Positions 13,201 through 26,351 of a stretch of 64,000 nt of DNA are shown here, one piece after another; the first letter of the stretch is position 1, and every line of letters begins with the position of its first letter. The notes below the pieces were generated by a model, which ran no database searches, was not told the DNA's origin, and saw only the letters and a list, made by a program, of their open reading frames with translations. A program made the position numbers and the translations under genes. The DNA lies in NCBI GenBank assembly GCA_036785705.1, contig JAWUZG010000051.1, positions 15,156,501 to 15,220,500 of the forward strand, read 5' to 3'. Source of the DNA: Acanthornis magna (taxonomy: Eukaryota; Chordata; Aves; Passeriformes; Acanthizidae).

Positions 13201-14254
13201 CCCTTTAACTAAATCTGCAAATGAAGGCAGCCCCTGGTAGGAAGGAAGGGCCACTGTGCCTTAATTAAGTGTTAATGAAAAGCCTGGGCCTTTCCAATAC
13301 TAGCACAGAACAACTGAAAGTAACACGACCAATTGAGGATCACTCTTGGAAAAAAAGAAGGCTTGAAGCCAACTTTGCAGAAATTATACTTCTCTTCCTT
13401 TTAGTGATTCTGGTGTGCCCAGAAGGCCTCCAAAATATGACATGTAAGGTACAATTTTAGCCGACCATTGCAAATTACCCTCTTATCCTCCCCTGCTGTC
13501 CCACTCTCTCCACATCAATGTACTAGCCATGCTTACAGAGTTTTCAGACCTAGAAATTATCATCTCCTGTAAAATACATTGTAAAGTGCAGAAGTCACTT
13601 GAAGTCTACCATCGGAATCCCTTTTAACCTTGTCTTGAGTGATGGCCTCAATTCAGCCAGTTAATTTCTAGATACCAAGCAATGGTTAGATGTGGTCAGG
13701 TCCTGAGTTACAAAGGTTATGCCTGCCAGTCTCAGGTGCCGACCTGCTGAGAGGCTGAGAGATTATTTCTCTGTCTTGCCACACTAGTCAAGTAACTTGT
13801 GATCCGCAGCACTCACTGATCTACTGTGGCAAACGAAATGAGGAGGGAAAAGAAACCAGCGGTGATTTTAACTTCCATGCTGCTGACAAAGGTTCACGAC
13901 AGGCATAACTTGAACATGTCCATGGATGCTCAGTCACCAGCAGTAATTTTCCCAGGAGCTAGCTCTTCATTAATATTGTCCAAATTTTCCACACTGTTGG
14001 GACCAAAGCAGCCACACTCCTTTTGCCATATTCAGCAATTCTGTACTGCTTTTAAATGCAACACTGTTTCAAATGACTCAAGAACTGGCTTTCACCATCT
14101 TTAGTAGATGGAGTTCCACAGCTAATAAATGTCACTGAAGATTTTTTCCCCCTTACCAGACCACCTATGTTTAGGTTTCTTCATTTTTATCTCATTACTC
14201 AAACTGTAATACTTTACCCTCTTTGGTGTTTGATGCTGGAATTACATGTGGATG
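4263..14254. other. Intergenic, no gene seen
   Basis: About 10 kb of AT-rich unique sequence. All open frames are under about 130 residues, paired with equally long frames on other strands, and lack recognisable domains. The only structure noted is the 26-bp tandem duplication at 7151-7200. Confidence 0.6.
7151..7200 (+). repeat. 26-bp tandem duplication (about 1.9 copies)
   Basis: The unit starting ttttcagcaaggaattttag at 7151 is repeated from 7177 without change until the last base or two. The near identity suggests a recent duplication or slippage event. Confidence 0.92.
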
Positions 14255-14335
14255 GCTCACACAGATTTATAGAGTCTAGAGGGGAACTCTATGATGATTT
14301 AGTTTGACTTGTATATAACATTTTTAAAACAGTCA
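14255..14335 (-). repeat. Probable ancient CR1 remnant
   Basis: The run atttatagagtctagaggggaac...ctctatgatgatttagtttgacttgtatataacat resembles the reverse complement of the 3' end of older sauropsid CR1 copies (gaccatctagtctgacctcctgtataac type). It is strongly diverged, so the boundaries are approximate. Confidence 0.5.
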
Positions 14336-15188
14336 AGCAATTGCTCCATCTCAGCCATTAATTTTTGGCAAAATCAAAGCATAACTTTTTAAAAGACAAT
14401 GAATCCCCATTAAGAGACTTCAAGTGGCAGAGAATTTATGATGTCCCTGGGTAAAGTGCTACAACAGATCATTATTCTTATGGTTACAATTTTAATTCTG
14501 AGTTTAGTGACCTGAACTCTGAGTCACCAACACTTGCTGAAGATTTTGCCATTAAAGAATTCTCTATTTTCAACTCTGCTTGAGTAATACCTAAGTTTTC
14601 ATTTAGCTTTTACCAGTTGTGAGTTTAGTGCTGTCTGACTATGGTGTTGCAGTCTTCAGAGAAACAGAGATCTCGAGATTACTCAGAACTACCCAGCAAA
14701 TGTCATTCATTGTGATTGACAGGGATCCCCTTCTTCTCATATCTTAAGAGATTTGACTTTGTGGTCCCTGTCTTTCCAGCCTCCTGTCTTTCCATCAAAA
14801 TGGCCAAAAGAAAATTAATTTTGAATGAGTAATTATTACTAATTTTTCTATTCTACCTTTGTGACATTTTTCATTGAGAAGATCCAAGTTATCTGTGCTA
14901 GGGAGAACAATTATGTGCAGGGTTCATTTTCTTGAAGAGAGGGAGCTCTAAGGGAAGGGTCTGAGGCATTTATGCACCAGTTCAGAAAGGAGGAGAGGGC
15001 AACCATTTCCCCCAGAACACTGTTGTTACTAAGTTAAACTGTTTTTATAGAAACTTACATATGCCTTTTTCAGACTAACACCAACTCTGAGTAAATAGAA
15101 TCCTGGCTTTTAAGGATTCCTCCCAAACGCCTTTTCACATGCAGAACAGAAGGGAATTTATCTAAGCACCAAAAAAATATTGACAACA

Positions 15189-15205
15189 GTAATAATAATA
15201 ATAAT
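15189..15205 (+). repeat. (AAT)n microsatellite
   Basis: It has five trinucleotide units, agtaataataataataat. It is short. Confidence 0.85.
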
Positions 15206-15744
15206 CTTTCACTGTGGTTTACACATTTGGCCTTGTTGGACATACATTTCTGTACCAGCATAAACTGAGGCTTGACTTTATTTTTACCTTTAAATTATTG
15301 CTTCAGCTGTTGATACAGTCACACTTCATGCTTATCTTGGTACAGATTATCTTCCTCTAGTAAAGAACTAATTGAAACCAATGGAAAGAGGTGTGGATTC
15401 ACTCACCACAGGGGACTCCCAGAAGCACCACAGATCCCAAAGCCTGTGCTAGCCTGGATCCCACTGTGCATTAATGGTCATGCAATGGCAGAGTCACCTC
15501 CCCCACCCATCCTGTCCAACTATTAGCACCCTATCTTCCACAGGATAGGGTGGATTCAAGAAAGAGACTGGACGCAACTTTGAAGCAAAGCAACAGGACA
15601 ATCATGTCTGAGTAAGGGGCTTGCATAATAAATCCACTGTTTGCAAAGGGAACTGGTCAAAGCATAGAAATTGCTTGCAGCTCACCTCCTAGGCTGAATC
15701 AACCTCCATTTTAAGATAAAGTCAGGAGGACATAAATGCAAAAT

Positions 15745-15860
15745 CACAGAATGCAGGTCAGAAAGCAATTAGGCCATTTTTAGCTCCTCCATCCCCTACA
15801 GAAAACTTTGTTAGATTTCACTGTATACCCTGCTACCCTTTGGCAGAGTCCAGTGACTTT
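15745..15860 (-). repeat. Probable ancient CR1/L3-like remnant
   Basis: The order aatcacagaatgcaggtcagaaag...ttaggccatttttagctcctccatcccctac...gatttcactgtataccctgc...gcagagtccagtgac is reminiscent of an old CR1/L3 3' end read in reverse. It is highly diverged and could be a chance resemblance. Confidence 0.4.
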
Positions 15861-16827
15861 GGTTTGACTAAGGCATACCAGCCAAGAAAGGACTAGCACA
15901 AAAGATTACTTGCAAAGGGAGCAAAAGGTTTTCTGATACCACAGTACTATGGCATCTGAGTAAAACTGAGATGAAACAATGAGCACAAGCCACTTTTCCA
16001 TTTGTGACTAAGCAACAGAGGGGACATGTTCCAGTATGGGTCAAGAGAACCATTTTCTGTAGTGGAACACTTCCAGCATCAGGTAATATCAGGAGTTGTG
16101 TACAGCACACTGCCAGCACCTGCCATCTTCCTTGGACATCAGACAAAATCCAAACATGGAGCCATCTCAGTTCTGCAGAGATAAGAACTAATGAGTTTGC
16201 ATTCCATGACGGCATATATCAGACCTCAGAAATTACATATAAGACAACACAAAATCTCATCTGGTAGCTGGGCGGACTAAAACATAAAGCCGAGATTCTT
16301 TGCTGCAAGGCGGTGTCTACTCTGTGCTGTTTCAGGATTTCTGCAGGTCTTAAAGAGCTGTTTAAGTGAAATTAAAAAAAACTTTTCATAAATAAATAGT
16401 TTATTGACCAAACTTGCCAAGGCTGCATCTCCCCAAACCTCGGGGGAAGAATTGGTTGTGCTGAATCAGCTACACTGAGAAAGGTCCCTCTCTTCACACC
16501 TTCAACAAGTACAAATCTTCCAGGGCCTCCTGGGCTGCTCACAGGCTGACACCATTTCTGCAATTAAAATATACTGTCCTACAGACAATTTTACAAAAGG
16601 AAAGTGGAGGATTTCTTTACGGCTTATAGGAAAGAAGATTGTCCTACAGGTTTGGGGAAAGATAGAGTAGTAGATACAGAGCAGAAGTAGTGTAGCAGAA
16701 GACACATTGGGTGGATTTGCAAAAAGATGTCGTGCGTTGCCCTCCATGCCTAGAATTAGTGGAGCTTTGGCCAGGTGACAAAAATACAAGTCCTTCCACC
16801 AAACAAGAAAAAGAATTTTTTAGCCCT

Positions 16828-16850
16828 TTTTTTTTTTTTGTGTGTGTGTT
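16828..16850 (+). repeat. Poly(T) followed by (GT)n
   Basis: A run of T is followed by about five GT units. It is a simple repeat immediately before a candidate conserved block. Confidence 0.85.
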
Positions 16851-16854
16851 AAAC

Positions 16855-17150
16855 ACCTTGTTAATTTTTCAGCGATTAACAGCCGTTTAGCACATGGAGA
16901 GTGTGGTGGGCAATTTATGTAGATGAATGAATTAAGGCTAAGAATGCACACTAAGATGAAAATCAAAGCTGTCTGTTTTATTGGAAAGGCATCTGCAAAT
17001 GAGAAGGGAGGAAATTGGTATCTCATTAAAAATGGGAAAGAGAGCAACAGCAAGAGGCGGGGGGAACTAAAATCTCATTAAAATAACTGGAGAGTCTGTC
17101 CTAATTATATGATTCCAGTTGCTAACAAGAGGATATTTGTTAGAGATTCA
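16855..17150. promoter_or_regulatory. Candidate conserved non-coding element
   Basis: This is unique sequence with repeated tctcattaaaa words (about 17020 and 17071), agcgattaacagccg, gatgaatgaattaagg and TAATTA at 17102-17107. It contains no repeat and no credible ORF. The call rests on look only. Confidence 0.28.
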
Positions 17151-17159
17151 GAGTGTTTT

Positions 17160-20100
17160 TCCTCCAACCAAAACAAACAATATTAATGGCATTATTCTGT
17201 CTCCTTGGTGCAGTAGCAGTGCTGGATTTTTTTTGCAAAATAAACACTTCAGGGATGAAGATCAGCAAAGTTCAAGCAAAATGCAAGAAAAAAAAAGGTA
17301 AATTACTTTTTCTCTTAATGACTAGTTGGAGTTTTGTGGCCTGACCTCTACCCCACTGCACATGAAGTGGCAGGTGGGGCTTAAAAAGAGGCAGCTCAGC
17401 TTAGTAATGAGCTAGTCCACAGGGCAGCAGAGGCACCCCTGCCCTGAACTACAAAGCTAAGAGCTCCTTTCAGCCTCACCAGGTGACTGTGTCTGTGCTG
17501 AAAACAGTGAGACTCATCACTCACCTCTAAATTCAAAGACAAGCCATCCTGTCTAGCAAACAGAGAAGAGGACTGAATGCCAGAAACTCTTGACATTTAG
17601 TCCGAGTTGGTCCACTGGCTGATTCAATTGTTTTGCAAATGTAGCCTTGCCTCCACTTGCTTCTGTGTAGACTGAAGGTAAAACCACTTTCCCCTGTTGT
17701 TTCAAGACCACAGTAGAAATGAGAAGGAAATATGAAGTTCTACCACACTGCAGGAGGAAGCCCAGACCCTGCTATCAGTGCTGAACAAACTGCAACTGAG
17801 CTTGGCTAAAATGCTCAAGAATTTGTCCCTCAAGCAGCCACAGTCTGGCTTGTGAAACCCATTACAGGTGGGAACAGGGAGAAGTTACATTACTACCTTC
17901 AGAGAAACTCTGTGCAGCCGTAGGGAAATCACGGAATGCACTGGTCAAAGTGAACAAGACTGTCCATGTAAATGCAGTGTGGACCTGAGTCAGACAACCT
18001 TCTTTCCAAGTTCCCTTCTTCCCTTCCCACTTTTTTTCTTTTTCACAAGTGACTCCTCTGATAATCCTGCATGCTGGTACTACCAGCCACACACAAGTGT
18101 GTCTAAAACCTTAACGACAGTAATTAATGTATTCCATCAGCACCCATGTCCCACTGCCAGCTGTTTTGTTGTGAAATCTGCCAAGCCCTAGAGGCTGAAG
18201 ATTGTGCCCCCTGCTTTCACTCCATACAAAGTCTGGTGTGACTTTCACTTAACGATTAGTGGCTTTATTCAATCCATCAGCACAGGGCAGGGGTTACACT
18301 GCTCTCGGGGCATCCAGCAAAACCTGATCTGATAGAAAGCACTCTGCTAAAGGAGAAGCGCCTTTCAGAAGAGTAGCTGCAGGTGGAGAAATGAGGGAGG
18401 AAGGAGGGGAGGCCTTTTAGGGAGAGAAATACCACTTCTGTTCTGCTTAGTTATCAGAGCATACAATAGGATGCCTGAGGAAGAAAAGTCTTGGCTGTCA
18501 GAGCAGGCAGATAAGATAGGAGCTGCTCTTGCAGACACCACCAGACTGTGCAGATGGGATTCTTGTCTTATTCTGTTTCGAGCACTGTCTAAGAAACCTG
18601 TTTTGTACTGTCAAGCCCCCATAATTTCCCTGTATGGAAAACTCCATTGTTAATGGCACACCAAATAGGAACAGAGTGTTTTTATCTAACATGCACACTG
18701 CCAAGCTGCAAGTAGAAAAGGAACTTCTGATCACCTAGAAAGAAAGCCTCTTGTTTATCCAAAACTTAGAGGAACTAGAAATGGAAAACTTCCTTTGCAC
18801 TGATTAGTGAGTTGATGAATCACTAAGATTACTCCTGTCCTTCTCTGATTCACAGCAAGAATGTGCATGCAAATGAGTTTTCCATTACTATTGTCTCAGC
18901 AAAGGCAAAAGAAACTCAGGTAAAGTGATGGGACTTGACCTTTACCCTTAAAACAGGGAGGTTTATTCCCTTTCTCAAATCAGTAGTATTGAGGCAGCAC
19001 TATCAAAGCATTCTCCACCAGGGACTTTGAACTTCAAATGTGGCAGACAGGAATGTTCATAAGGTCCTTGTTTTCCTTGGACCTGTAACCCAGCCAAACC
19101 TACCTGGAGGTTCTCAGTCTATGCTGGGTGCCTTAGAAGTCCTTCAAAACTGCCACGTATTCCCTTCTCTAGCTGCACTAGGTAGGGAGGTTAAAGGGAA
19201 AAATCACTTTCTAATTTCTAGAAGAAAAGCGAGCTTGACACTTCACTGGAAAACAATCAGCAATGTTACAATGTGCAAGCAAAATATTTTTCGTGGACTT
19301 TCCAAAGTTTGCCAGACTCAAATCCCAAGACCTCACTCATGTTGACTAAAGAGGGTGCACCCCATTTGATCCACCACTCTTTAGCAGAAAAAGCACAAAT
19401 CAGCCTTTACTAATCATCACTGTAATTGGCAAATACCTTCAGTAACTAGGTGAGGCATTTAAGTATAGGTAAAGACTCCCTCCTGTGGAGCTTATGAACT
19501 CTGCAAAACCCTATCAGAATTTGAGACTGCTCTGCAGGGGAAGTGGAAACTATTAAACAACATTTGAGACAGACATTAGCTTTGGAGGCAAATCCCTAAA
19601 AAGATGCAGACAGTTTGAGTCAGTTGTGTCTCACTCTGACTCTGTTAGCCTGAAAAAACAGATTCAGCTGTTACCACATCAGTGGGCAGCTACAGCAAGG
19701 TGGCTGTGCACCACTAAACCATTTTCAGAACAAATTATGATGGCTGTGATGTTGTTGCCACATGCCTGATATCACACTCTTTGCACTTTTGATGTCATGA
19801 GAGGTCTGGGGCCAGGGGCAGCTGGGGGCATTGGTGACTTGTAGGGGAACTTCTGCCTCATGTTCATGCTTGGACATTCACAAATACCTTCTCTCCTTTA
19901 ACAGGTATAAAGAGCAGAGAGCGCACTCAGGAAAGACTCTGTGGATGAAAACTGGAGGTCTGGATGAAGGCTCAGCTTCAGAGACAACTCTGGTTTTCAC
20001 AGTTGAAAGGTTCTCAGGTGTCTCAGTGGGTGTGCAGATCCCTCTTCAGTACAGCCCGCGCGGCTCAGTGCCCACAAACACCAAAGCCCTCTCTCTGCCA

Positions 20101-23100
20101 TTGCCAAGAGACCCTTGCTGGCCCCATGGCAAGATGCCCTGAGGCCTTTGCTCAGCTTTTAAGAAGAAACATGGAATGGCCACAAAGGGCTGGATAGTGG
20201 CTGAGGGGAGAAGCTTTTGAAACATCCCTGGCTAGAAGCAAGGCAGGAGATGACAGTGGAAAGCCCCAAGGAGTGCTCAGTTGAGGAGAGTTCAAGACCT
20301 GTAGCACATGCATTTCAGCAGCCCGAAGGAACCCTCTTCTCTAACTTCTTCCTGATCCACAGCTGGACACTGAGGCTCTCCAAAGGAGGCCTCTGTACAT
20401 TACATTTCTCCCAGAAGACTTGCAGTCAGCTCTACCATACACTTCCCACCCTGCCAAAAATAATGTAAACAAGGTTCTTCTGTTTAGTCTGTAGCCAAAG
20501 AAATCCCTATTTTGAACAACTCTGGCCCTGATGATCAGGATCGTTTGAACACTTTTATTTTTTCTTTCACTCGTGCTGCATTTAATGGTGGGTGGATGGT
20601 GTGTTCTGTATTTGTGCACAGCCTCACTTCTACAGGTCAAACTCTTGAAGGGCTGCACTGCTACATTTAGGGGAGTATGAATTTGAAAGCAAAATGTGCT
20701 GGACACACTGCAGCAGTGTAGGTGCCTCTGGGAGACAATGTGTGTAGCTCTGTGAAAAGAGGAGGAAGGATGCTTTTACTGCTTTCTTCAGCTACCTTCT
20801 TTATGTAGATGATTATGAGCAGCTGGGGGACAGAAGAGCGTCCAGTTGGCAGAAGGCTAAGTTTTAAAACATGATAATTGCTTTTGCTGCAGAGAATTGT
20901 TTTATTGTGATTTAGGATTAACTTCATATTTCAGAATTCCATCATTTTATTGTCTTTTTTTTTAGTATTCCTTGATTAAAAAGCATCTGAACACATCATG
21001 CAATGGGAAACGTTTTTCACTTGCATAACTAAGAAACATACAATGAGATTGTGGTCAAACTTTCTAAAACATTTTACCTCCAGAGCTAAGACCACGCACT
21101 GAAATGGGAGATTATAATAAAAGTCCAAACATAACCTTGATGATAGCTTCTGTTGTTTTGAAAGCTATAATATAGGGTAACTACTTGTACCAGCCCAGCA
21201 AATGGAGGATTTCTTTTGTCCCTGACCTATACAAAAGCTTCCTTTGGGCTAGGAAAACATCTTTGGGTTCCTTAACTGAATCACCAAAAGAAAAGAAAAA
21301 AAAAAAGGGGGGGGAATAAAATTACAAGAGAAAAAGACTAATTGACTCCATCCAGTTCAATAAGCTCCCAAAATAGCAAGAAAACTCTGCCAAACCTCTA
21401 ATGCCACAAGGTTCATTCATTCCCTGATCTGGTCTGGTGTTTTTCATTCCACACTGGGATAGAAAATTTCACTAACCTCTCCTGGAGCTGCACAAATTGT
21501 TGGGCATTGTCTACTCTTTCTGTGCTGGGAACACCTCTGGTCATAGGAAAATAAGGGCAACAAAGAAGACTTGGGGAAGGGAAAGAAAGAGAAAAGAATG
21601 GTTATGTGGGAAAGCCTGAAGACAGGAGAAGCTGAAAGGACACACAAACTGAGATGGAAAATACAGGGCAAGGAGAAGAGAGGAAGGTGATGAGAGGAGT
21701 AGAGGTGGCCCTCAGAATGAAAAGGAGATTATGAAGAGATATTTTATTTTCCCATCCATCTGTTAAAAGCAAAGAAAACCATACAACAGCACTCCTCATT
21801 TCATTGTGTATTTGGTGGAATTCTCCCATCTGGTTTGACATGCCAGCTGAATCTACAATCCACCCTGAAGCCTCTACAAATATGTCAAAATGACCTGCTG
21901 TGAAAGCTGTGAGAAGGCGCTCTTTTGTGTTATTCTCACATGCATGTTAGACCCACACAGAAACCCTGCTGTATCTTAGTTTCAATCCCAGGACATTGGA
22001 AAGCTCCTGCAGATGTTATTTTTGCCATGCAAGTAAAGGAATATTGTGATGTGACTAAACCATGAAAGATGAGGAAAAGCCATGAAATGGAGTCTGGTGT
22101 GTGAGCTAGCAGAGGGGGATCGATCACACATGGGAGGCTCCGACACAGGACAAGCTCAACACTCTTTGACATGACTCAGCCTGGAGCCATGGAAAAAACC
22201 AGCTCTGCAAATATTGCTAGAGAGCCGATGATGAAATTGCTACAGTCAACCCAGATGTTCCTATAAAGAAGCCCTTCAAGAAACTCCTAAAGCATCAGTG
22301 ATGGCCAAAGCAAACTTCCCCATTATACCACAGAGCAATTTAAACAAGTTTCACCATCCAGCTGCAGGAACTATCTTAGGGTTCTAATCTTTCTTTTGTG
22401 CATTTCAGATGTACTTGGACCCACCAAGTTGGTTCAGTGATTCAATAATAGGTCTAAATCCTTCACCTCACAGGAAGTTTGAGGAATAACTTCACTGCAT
22501 TGCAATTTAAGTTTAGATTTAGTTAAATTCTGAGGAAGCTGCCAGACATATGCGGCCTGCTTGGTCTGTCATTGCCAAGCTGGGCTTTATCCAGATGCTC
22601 ACAGTTCTGTATGTGTGTCCTAGAGCTGTCTCTTACAAGTGTTCACAATGTGTGTAATAGGTAAATGATAGTTGTTCAGGTTTGCACATCACTATTCAAA
22701 TGACAAATACTCGCTCTCCCTGCTGGTAACTGCAGATAGCATGAAACTTCAAGCTACATGAAAGTAATTTGAGGACTTTGCCCAGTAAAATATCAGATTT
22801 TTTTTCGCACCTCATGACCAAACTTTCAAAGGAGAGACAGAGCTGAATAAAAACCCTCTGTTTTCTTAAGATCATTTCATGCTGCTACCTTTTCATCTTC
22901 ATATGTTTCCTCCATATTTCTATTCTCATCAGACATAGTGGGAGAGAGTCCTATTTTTTTTAAGCAAATAATGCAATTAACTGTAATCCCGTGTTGTAAA
23001 TTGACCTCAAGTGAGAAATTCTGACATTTCTGTGAAAAGGACCAAGTCAGTATTTTCCCATTTCTGGTACAGAGTTGCACAAGTGAAATCAGAATTATTT

Positions 23101-25339
23101 TGTGAGCATGCTGAGAAGGAAGGGCTGCAGTAGTACACCCATCATCTTGTGGAGCAATGGTGTAGATCGAGTGGTAGGGTGGAGACTAACAAATATATAA
23201 TGAATATATAATAAAGAGGCATTATTTGATACTTCCACAGACAGGCAAACTCAGGAGCATAGTTTTGTTATTGTGCTCCTGGCACCTTGCCTTCTGCAAA
23301 AACAAACAGTTCCATTTAGGGCTCTTCTGTGAGGAAAGGCACGCTATTTCAGAATAACCAAAACCTTAGCAGAGGATGCCTTAGGAAATATTGCTACTAT
23401 GTCCTTCTGACAGGTAGTCACAACTTAAATAAATGTGTCTGGGTGGAAAACTGATACAGCAATGATCACTCATGTATGACCCCTGATAGAGTCCTTGGAT
23501 GTTTCACTGATTAATTCATTTCAGCTTTAACCACTGGCACTGCTGAAGTTAGTTAAGTTTTCAATTCGCCTGCAATTGGATCTTAATCATCCATCTCAAA
23601 GGTATGGGAAGACCATTTGAGCCAACCTGATGACTCACTGTCATGCTAAGCAGGTCACACTTGTCCAGAAGGGTTGTGTAAGGGTGGGGGAAGGGAGGGA
23701 GCTCTCCAGAGTGATGCTAAACTAATCTGTGCTGATCTCAATCAAGCCTCTGTCCAGCAGTAAATCACATCCTGTGACACAAGTAATCGAAATAGAAATC
23801 TGGTGTCTTTGTGAGCTGAAGACTGTTCCTTTCTTTAGATGGAAGATTGGTAAAGTGATGCCTCATGTAAACTGAGGTGGAAATAGTTTTAGTAAGGCCT
23901 ACTGTATCAAACAGATTTTCTGCTCATAGTGAGAACACCGAAAGTACCACTGGAATTGATTTCGTTTTCAGGTTCTGATAGAAGGAATGCCATCTCACTC
24001 ATGCATCTTCAGAGAAAACCAAGAGGCTCTGTTTTAGAAGAAATAAAGAAGAAATTGAACAAAGTTCACTGGGGTTCAGTTTGTGCTTTCTGTATTCATA
24101 TTGGCCATTTGAGCATTGGTTAAATAGGTTTTTTTAATCTGATAAATTAACAGCCTCCTGACTTCTGTTCCCAGGGAATGTTTCATCTTCTTCAGGAGCC
24201 TTCCTTGCTACCTTGCTTGACAAAATTCCATTCTTCATTCCCTATCAGATAACCAAGGTGAAGTTTTAAATAGGGAAAGCATGGGGGCAGCTACATAGCC
24301 TCACATGGGAGAGCTGCTCTCCCTTTTCTCTTTTCCTGTCATATGACCAGATGCACAGAGGCCACATGCCAAAAATGCCATCATCCCACATCACGTGAGG
24401 GGCACATATGCAGTGACATAACAGGGAATAACATTCAGCTATGTGCTCGTCTCCCTCCTTGTCCCTTGATGGAAGGAAGGGCCATGGGGACTTTGGAAAA
24501 AATGATAGCAAAAAAAACTAACAGAAAAAATTATCCAGCCTGCAGCACACTCCCTCTCCAGCCACCTCCAAGAACAGTTTCAAGTGACAGTTCTTACCAT
24601 TAATGGGCAGCAGGAAGGCTGTCCTAGCAGAGAATGCCTTGGTCATGTCTTTGTCATCATATGACTGAACTATATCCAGGTAAGAGACTTCATGAAGCCT
24701 TTAACCAATAAAAAATTCTGGTTACATACAGAGGGGAACAGACTACCATTTCATCCATACAGGTTGATGAGCCATGAGGTCTGATCCCCCTGTGCTCCAG
24801 GTGTGTATTCCAAAGATGTGTAAAATGCAAATCAGGATATAGGAAATTAGGATAAATATCTTTTTACCATCTGCTCCTCCACATACCCACCATGCTTTTT
24901 GATACACTCCTCTCTAATAAAAACATATAGCAGAATATTTCTCTTGCATTTTAAAATAATAAAAAACTACAATAAAAGGGTTTCTCCCCTTGAAGTAACC
25001 ATTTGCCTCCCAGCAGCAGCTTCTTTCACTCCTGTCTCCACTGTTCAGGATCACTTCCTTCACCCATGCATCCCCTGGGCCATCTCAATTACAGGTCCTA
25101 GCTGAACAAGGTGCAAGGAACTGCATATGCAGTGAGTAGTGTGGCTGATGCTAACAAAGGGCAGAGCACAATGCAAAACACATACAGCTTGTATCAGTTA
25201 AGATCCTTCTCCTGCCTCCACTCTTTGTGTCCATCATAATTTTATTTGGAAGGGGATTATTTTGTGTTCTCTGTATGACATTCAGCATAGAGATCTTCAT
25301 CCCATCACAGAGACCTCCGAGGTTATAAGCACAATGATG
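17160..25339. other. Intergenic, no gene seen
   Basis: This is mostly unique sequence without recognisable transposons. A short A10/G8 purine run lies at about 21299-21315. Open frames (for example 20341-20706 minus, 19831-20142 plus) show no family features or splice-site-flanked conserved segments. Confidence 0.55.
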
Positions 25340-25560
25340 ATAGTGATATACATTGAATGAAATCTATTGTGCTGATCCTGTTATTTTTCACATTCCTAGA
25401 CAAGTAATCCGAGATATTTGGGAGCCTCTGTATTAGTAGATGATGCTAGGATGATTGATCCTTTGAGGCTTTGTTATGTACAACATTAGCCGCCTCAGTT
25501 CAGTAAATTTTTGAATTTCATTTTCTCATCAGACCATTGATTCCTTGAATTCACAAGTGT
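25340..25560. promoter_or_regulatory. Candidate conserved non-coding element
   Basis: The unique sequence just upstream of the plus-strand CR1 includes acaagtaatccgagat and ggatgattgatcc. It is non-repetitive with no ORF. The evidence is weak. Confidence 0.22.
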
Positions 25561-25904
25561 CTGTCCCATCAGTCAAGTTCTCTGTCAGTTACCTTCCTCT
25601 TTATGTCTTCCCTTCTAACCAAAAATTGATCATAGCTGCAGTCTGACAGCTGCAATCCAGCCACTGAGCTACACTCAGAGCTGAGAGGCATCAGCCAAGG
25701 AAATCCCCAGAAAGCATTTGCTGTAGTGGGGAGAATTCACTGTAATATGGGTAAATGTTTCACAGAATGAACCACATCAGTTCAACAAAACACCATCAGT
25801 TTCGGGGTTTAGCTTGGGCAAGATATTAAATAAATATAAAAACATTCACTATTTCTGAATCACTTTTTTTTTTAAGGAGAAATTTCGGTTGTTAATTTTT
25901 TTTA

Positions 25905-26351
25905 AGAGAGCATCCAAAGGAGGGTCACAAAGATGGTGAAGGGCCTTGAGGGGAAGCCATATGAGGAGCAGCTGAGGTCACTTGGTCTGTTCAGCCTGGA
26001 GGAGACTGAGGGGAGACCTCATTGAAGTTACAACTTCCCTGTGAGGGGAAGAGGAGGGGCAGGCACTGATCTCTTCTCTCTGGTGACCAGTGACAGGACC
26101 CGAGGAAATGGCCTGAAGTTGTGTCAGGGGAGGTTTAGGTTGGATATTAAGGAAAAGGTTCTTCACACAGAGAGTGAACAGACTCCTCAGGGAAGTGGTT
26201 ACAGCTCCAAGCCTGACAGTTCAAGAAGTGTTTGGACAATGCTCTCAGGAACATGGTGTGATTCTTGGGGTACCCTGTGCAGGGCCAGGAGTTGGACTCA
26301 ATGATCCTTGTGGGTCCTTTCCTACTCAGGACATTCTATGATCCCATGATT
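25905..26351 (+). repeat. CR1 LINE fragment, plus strand, about 450 bp of the 3' end
   Basis: The sequence follows the avian CR1 3' end in order: gcatccaaaggagggtcac, gtgaagggccttgagg, atgaggagcagctgagg, ttcagcctggaggagactga, aggaaatggcctgaagttg, ggaggtttaggttggatatt, ttggactcaatgatccttg, and the terminal pair attctatg atcccatgat. It is 5'-truncated with scattered substitutions and small deletions. The short ORFs overlapping it are not functional coding sequence. Confidence 0.92.
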
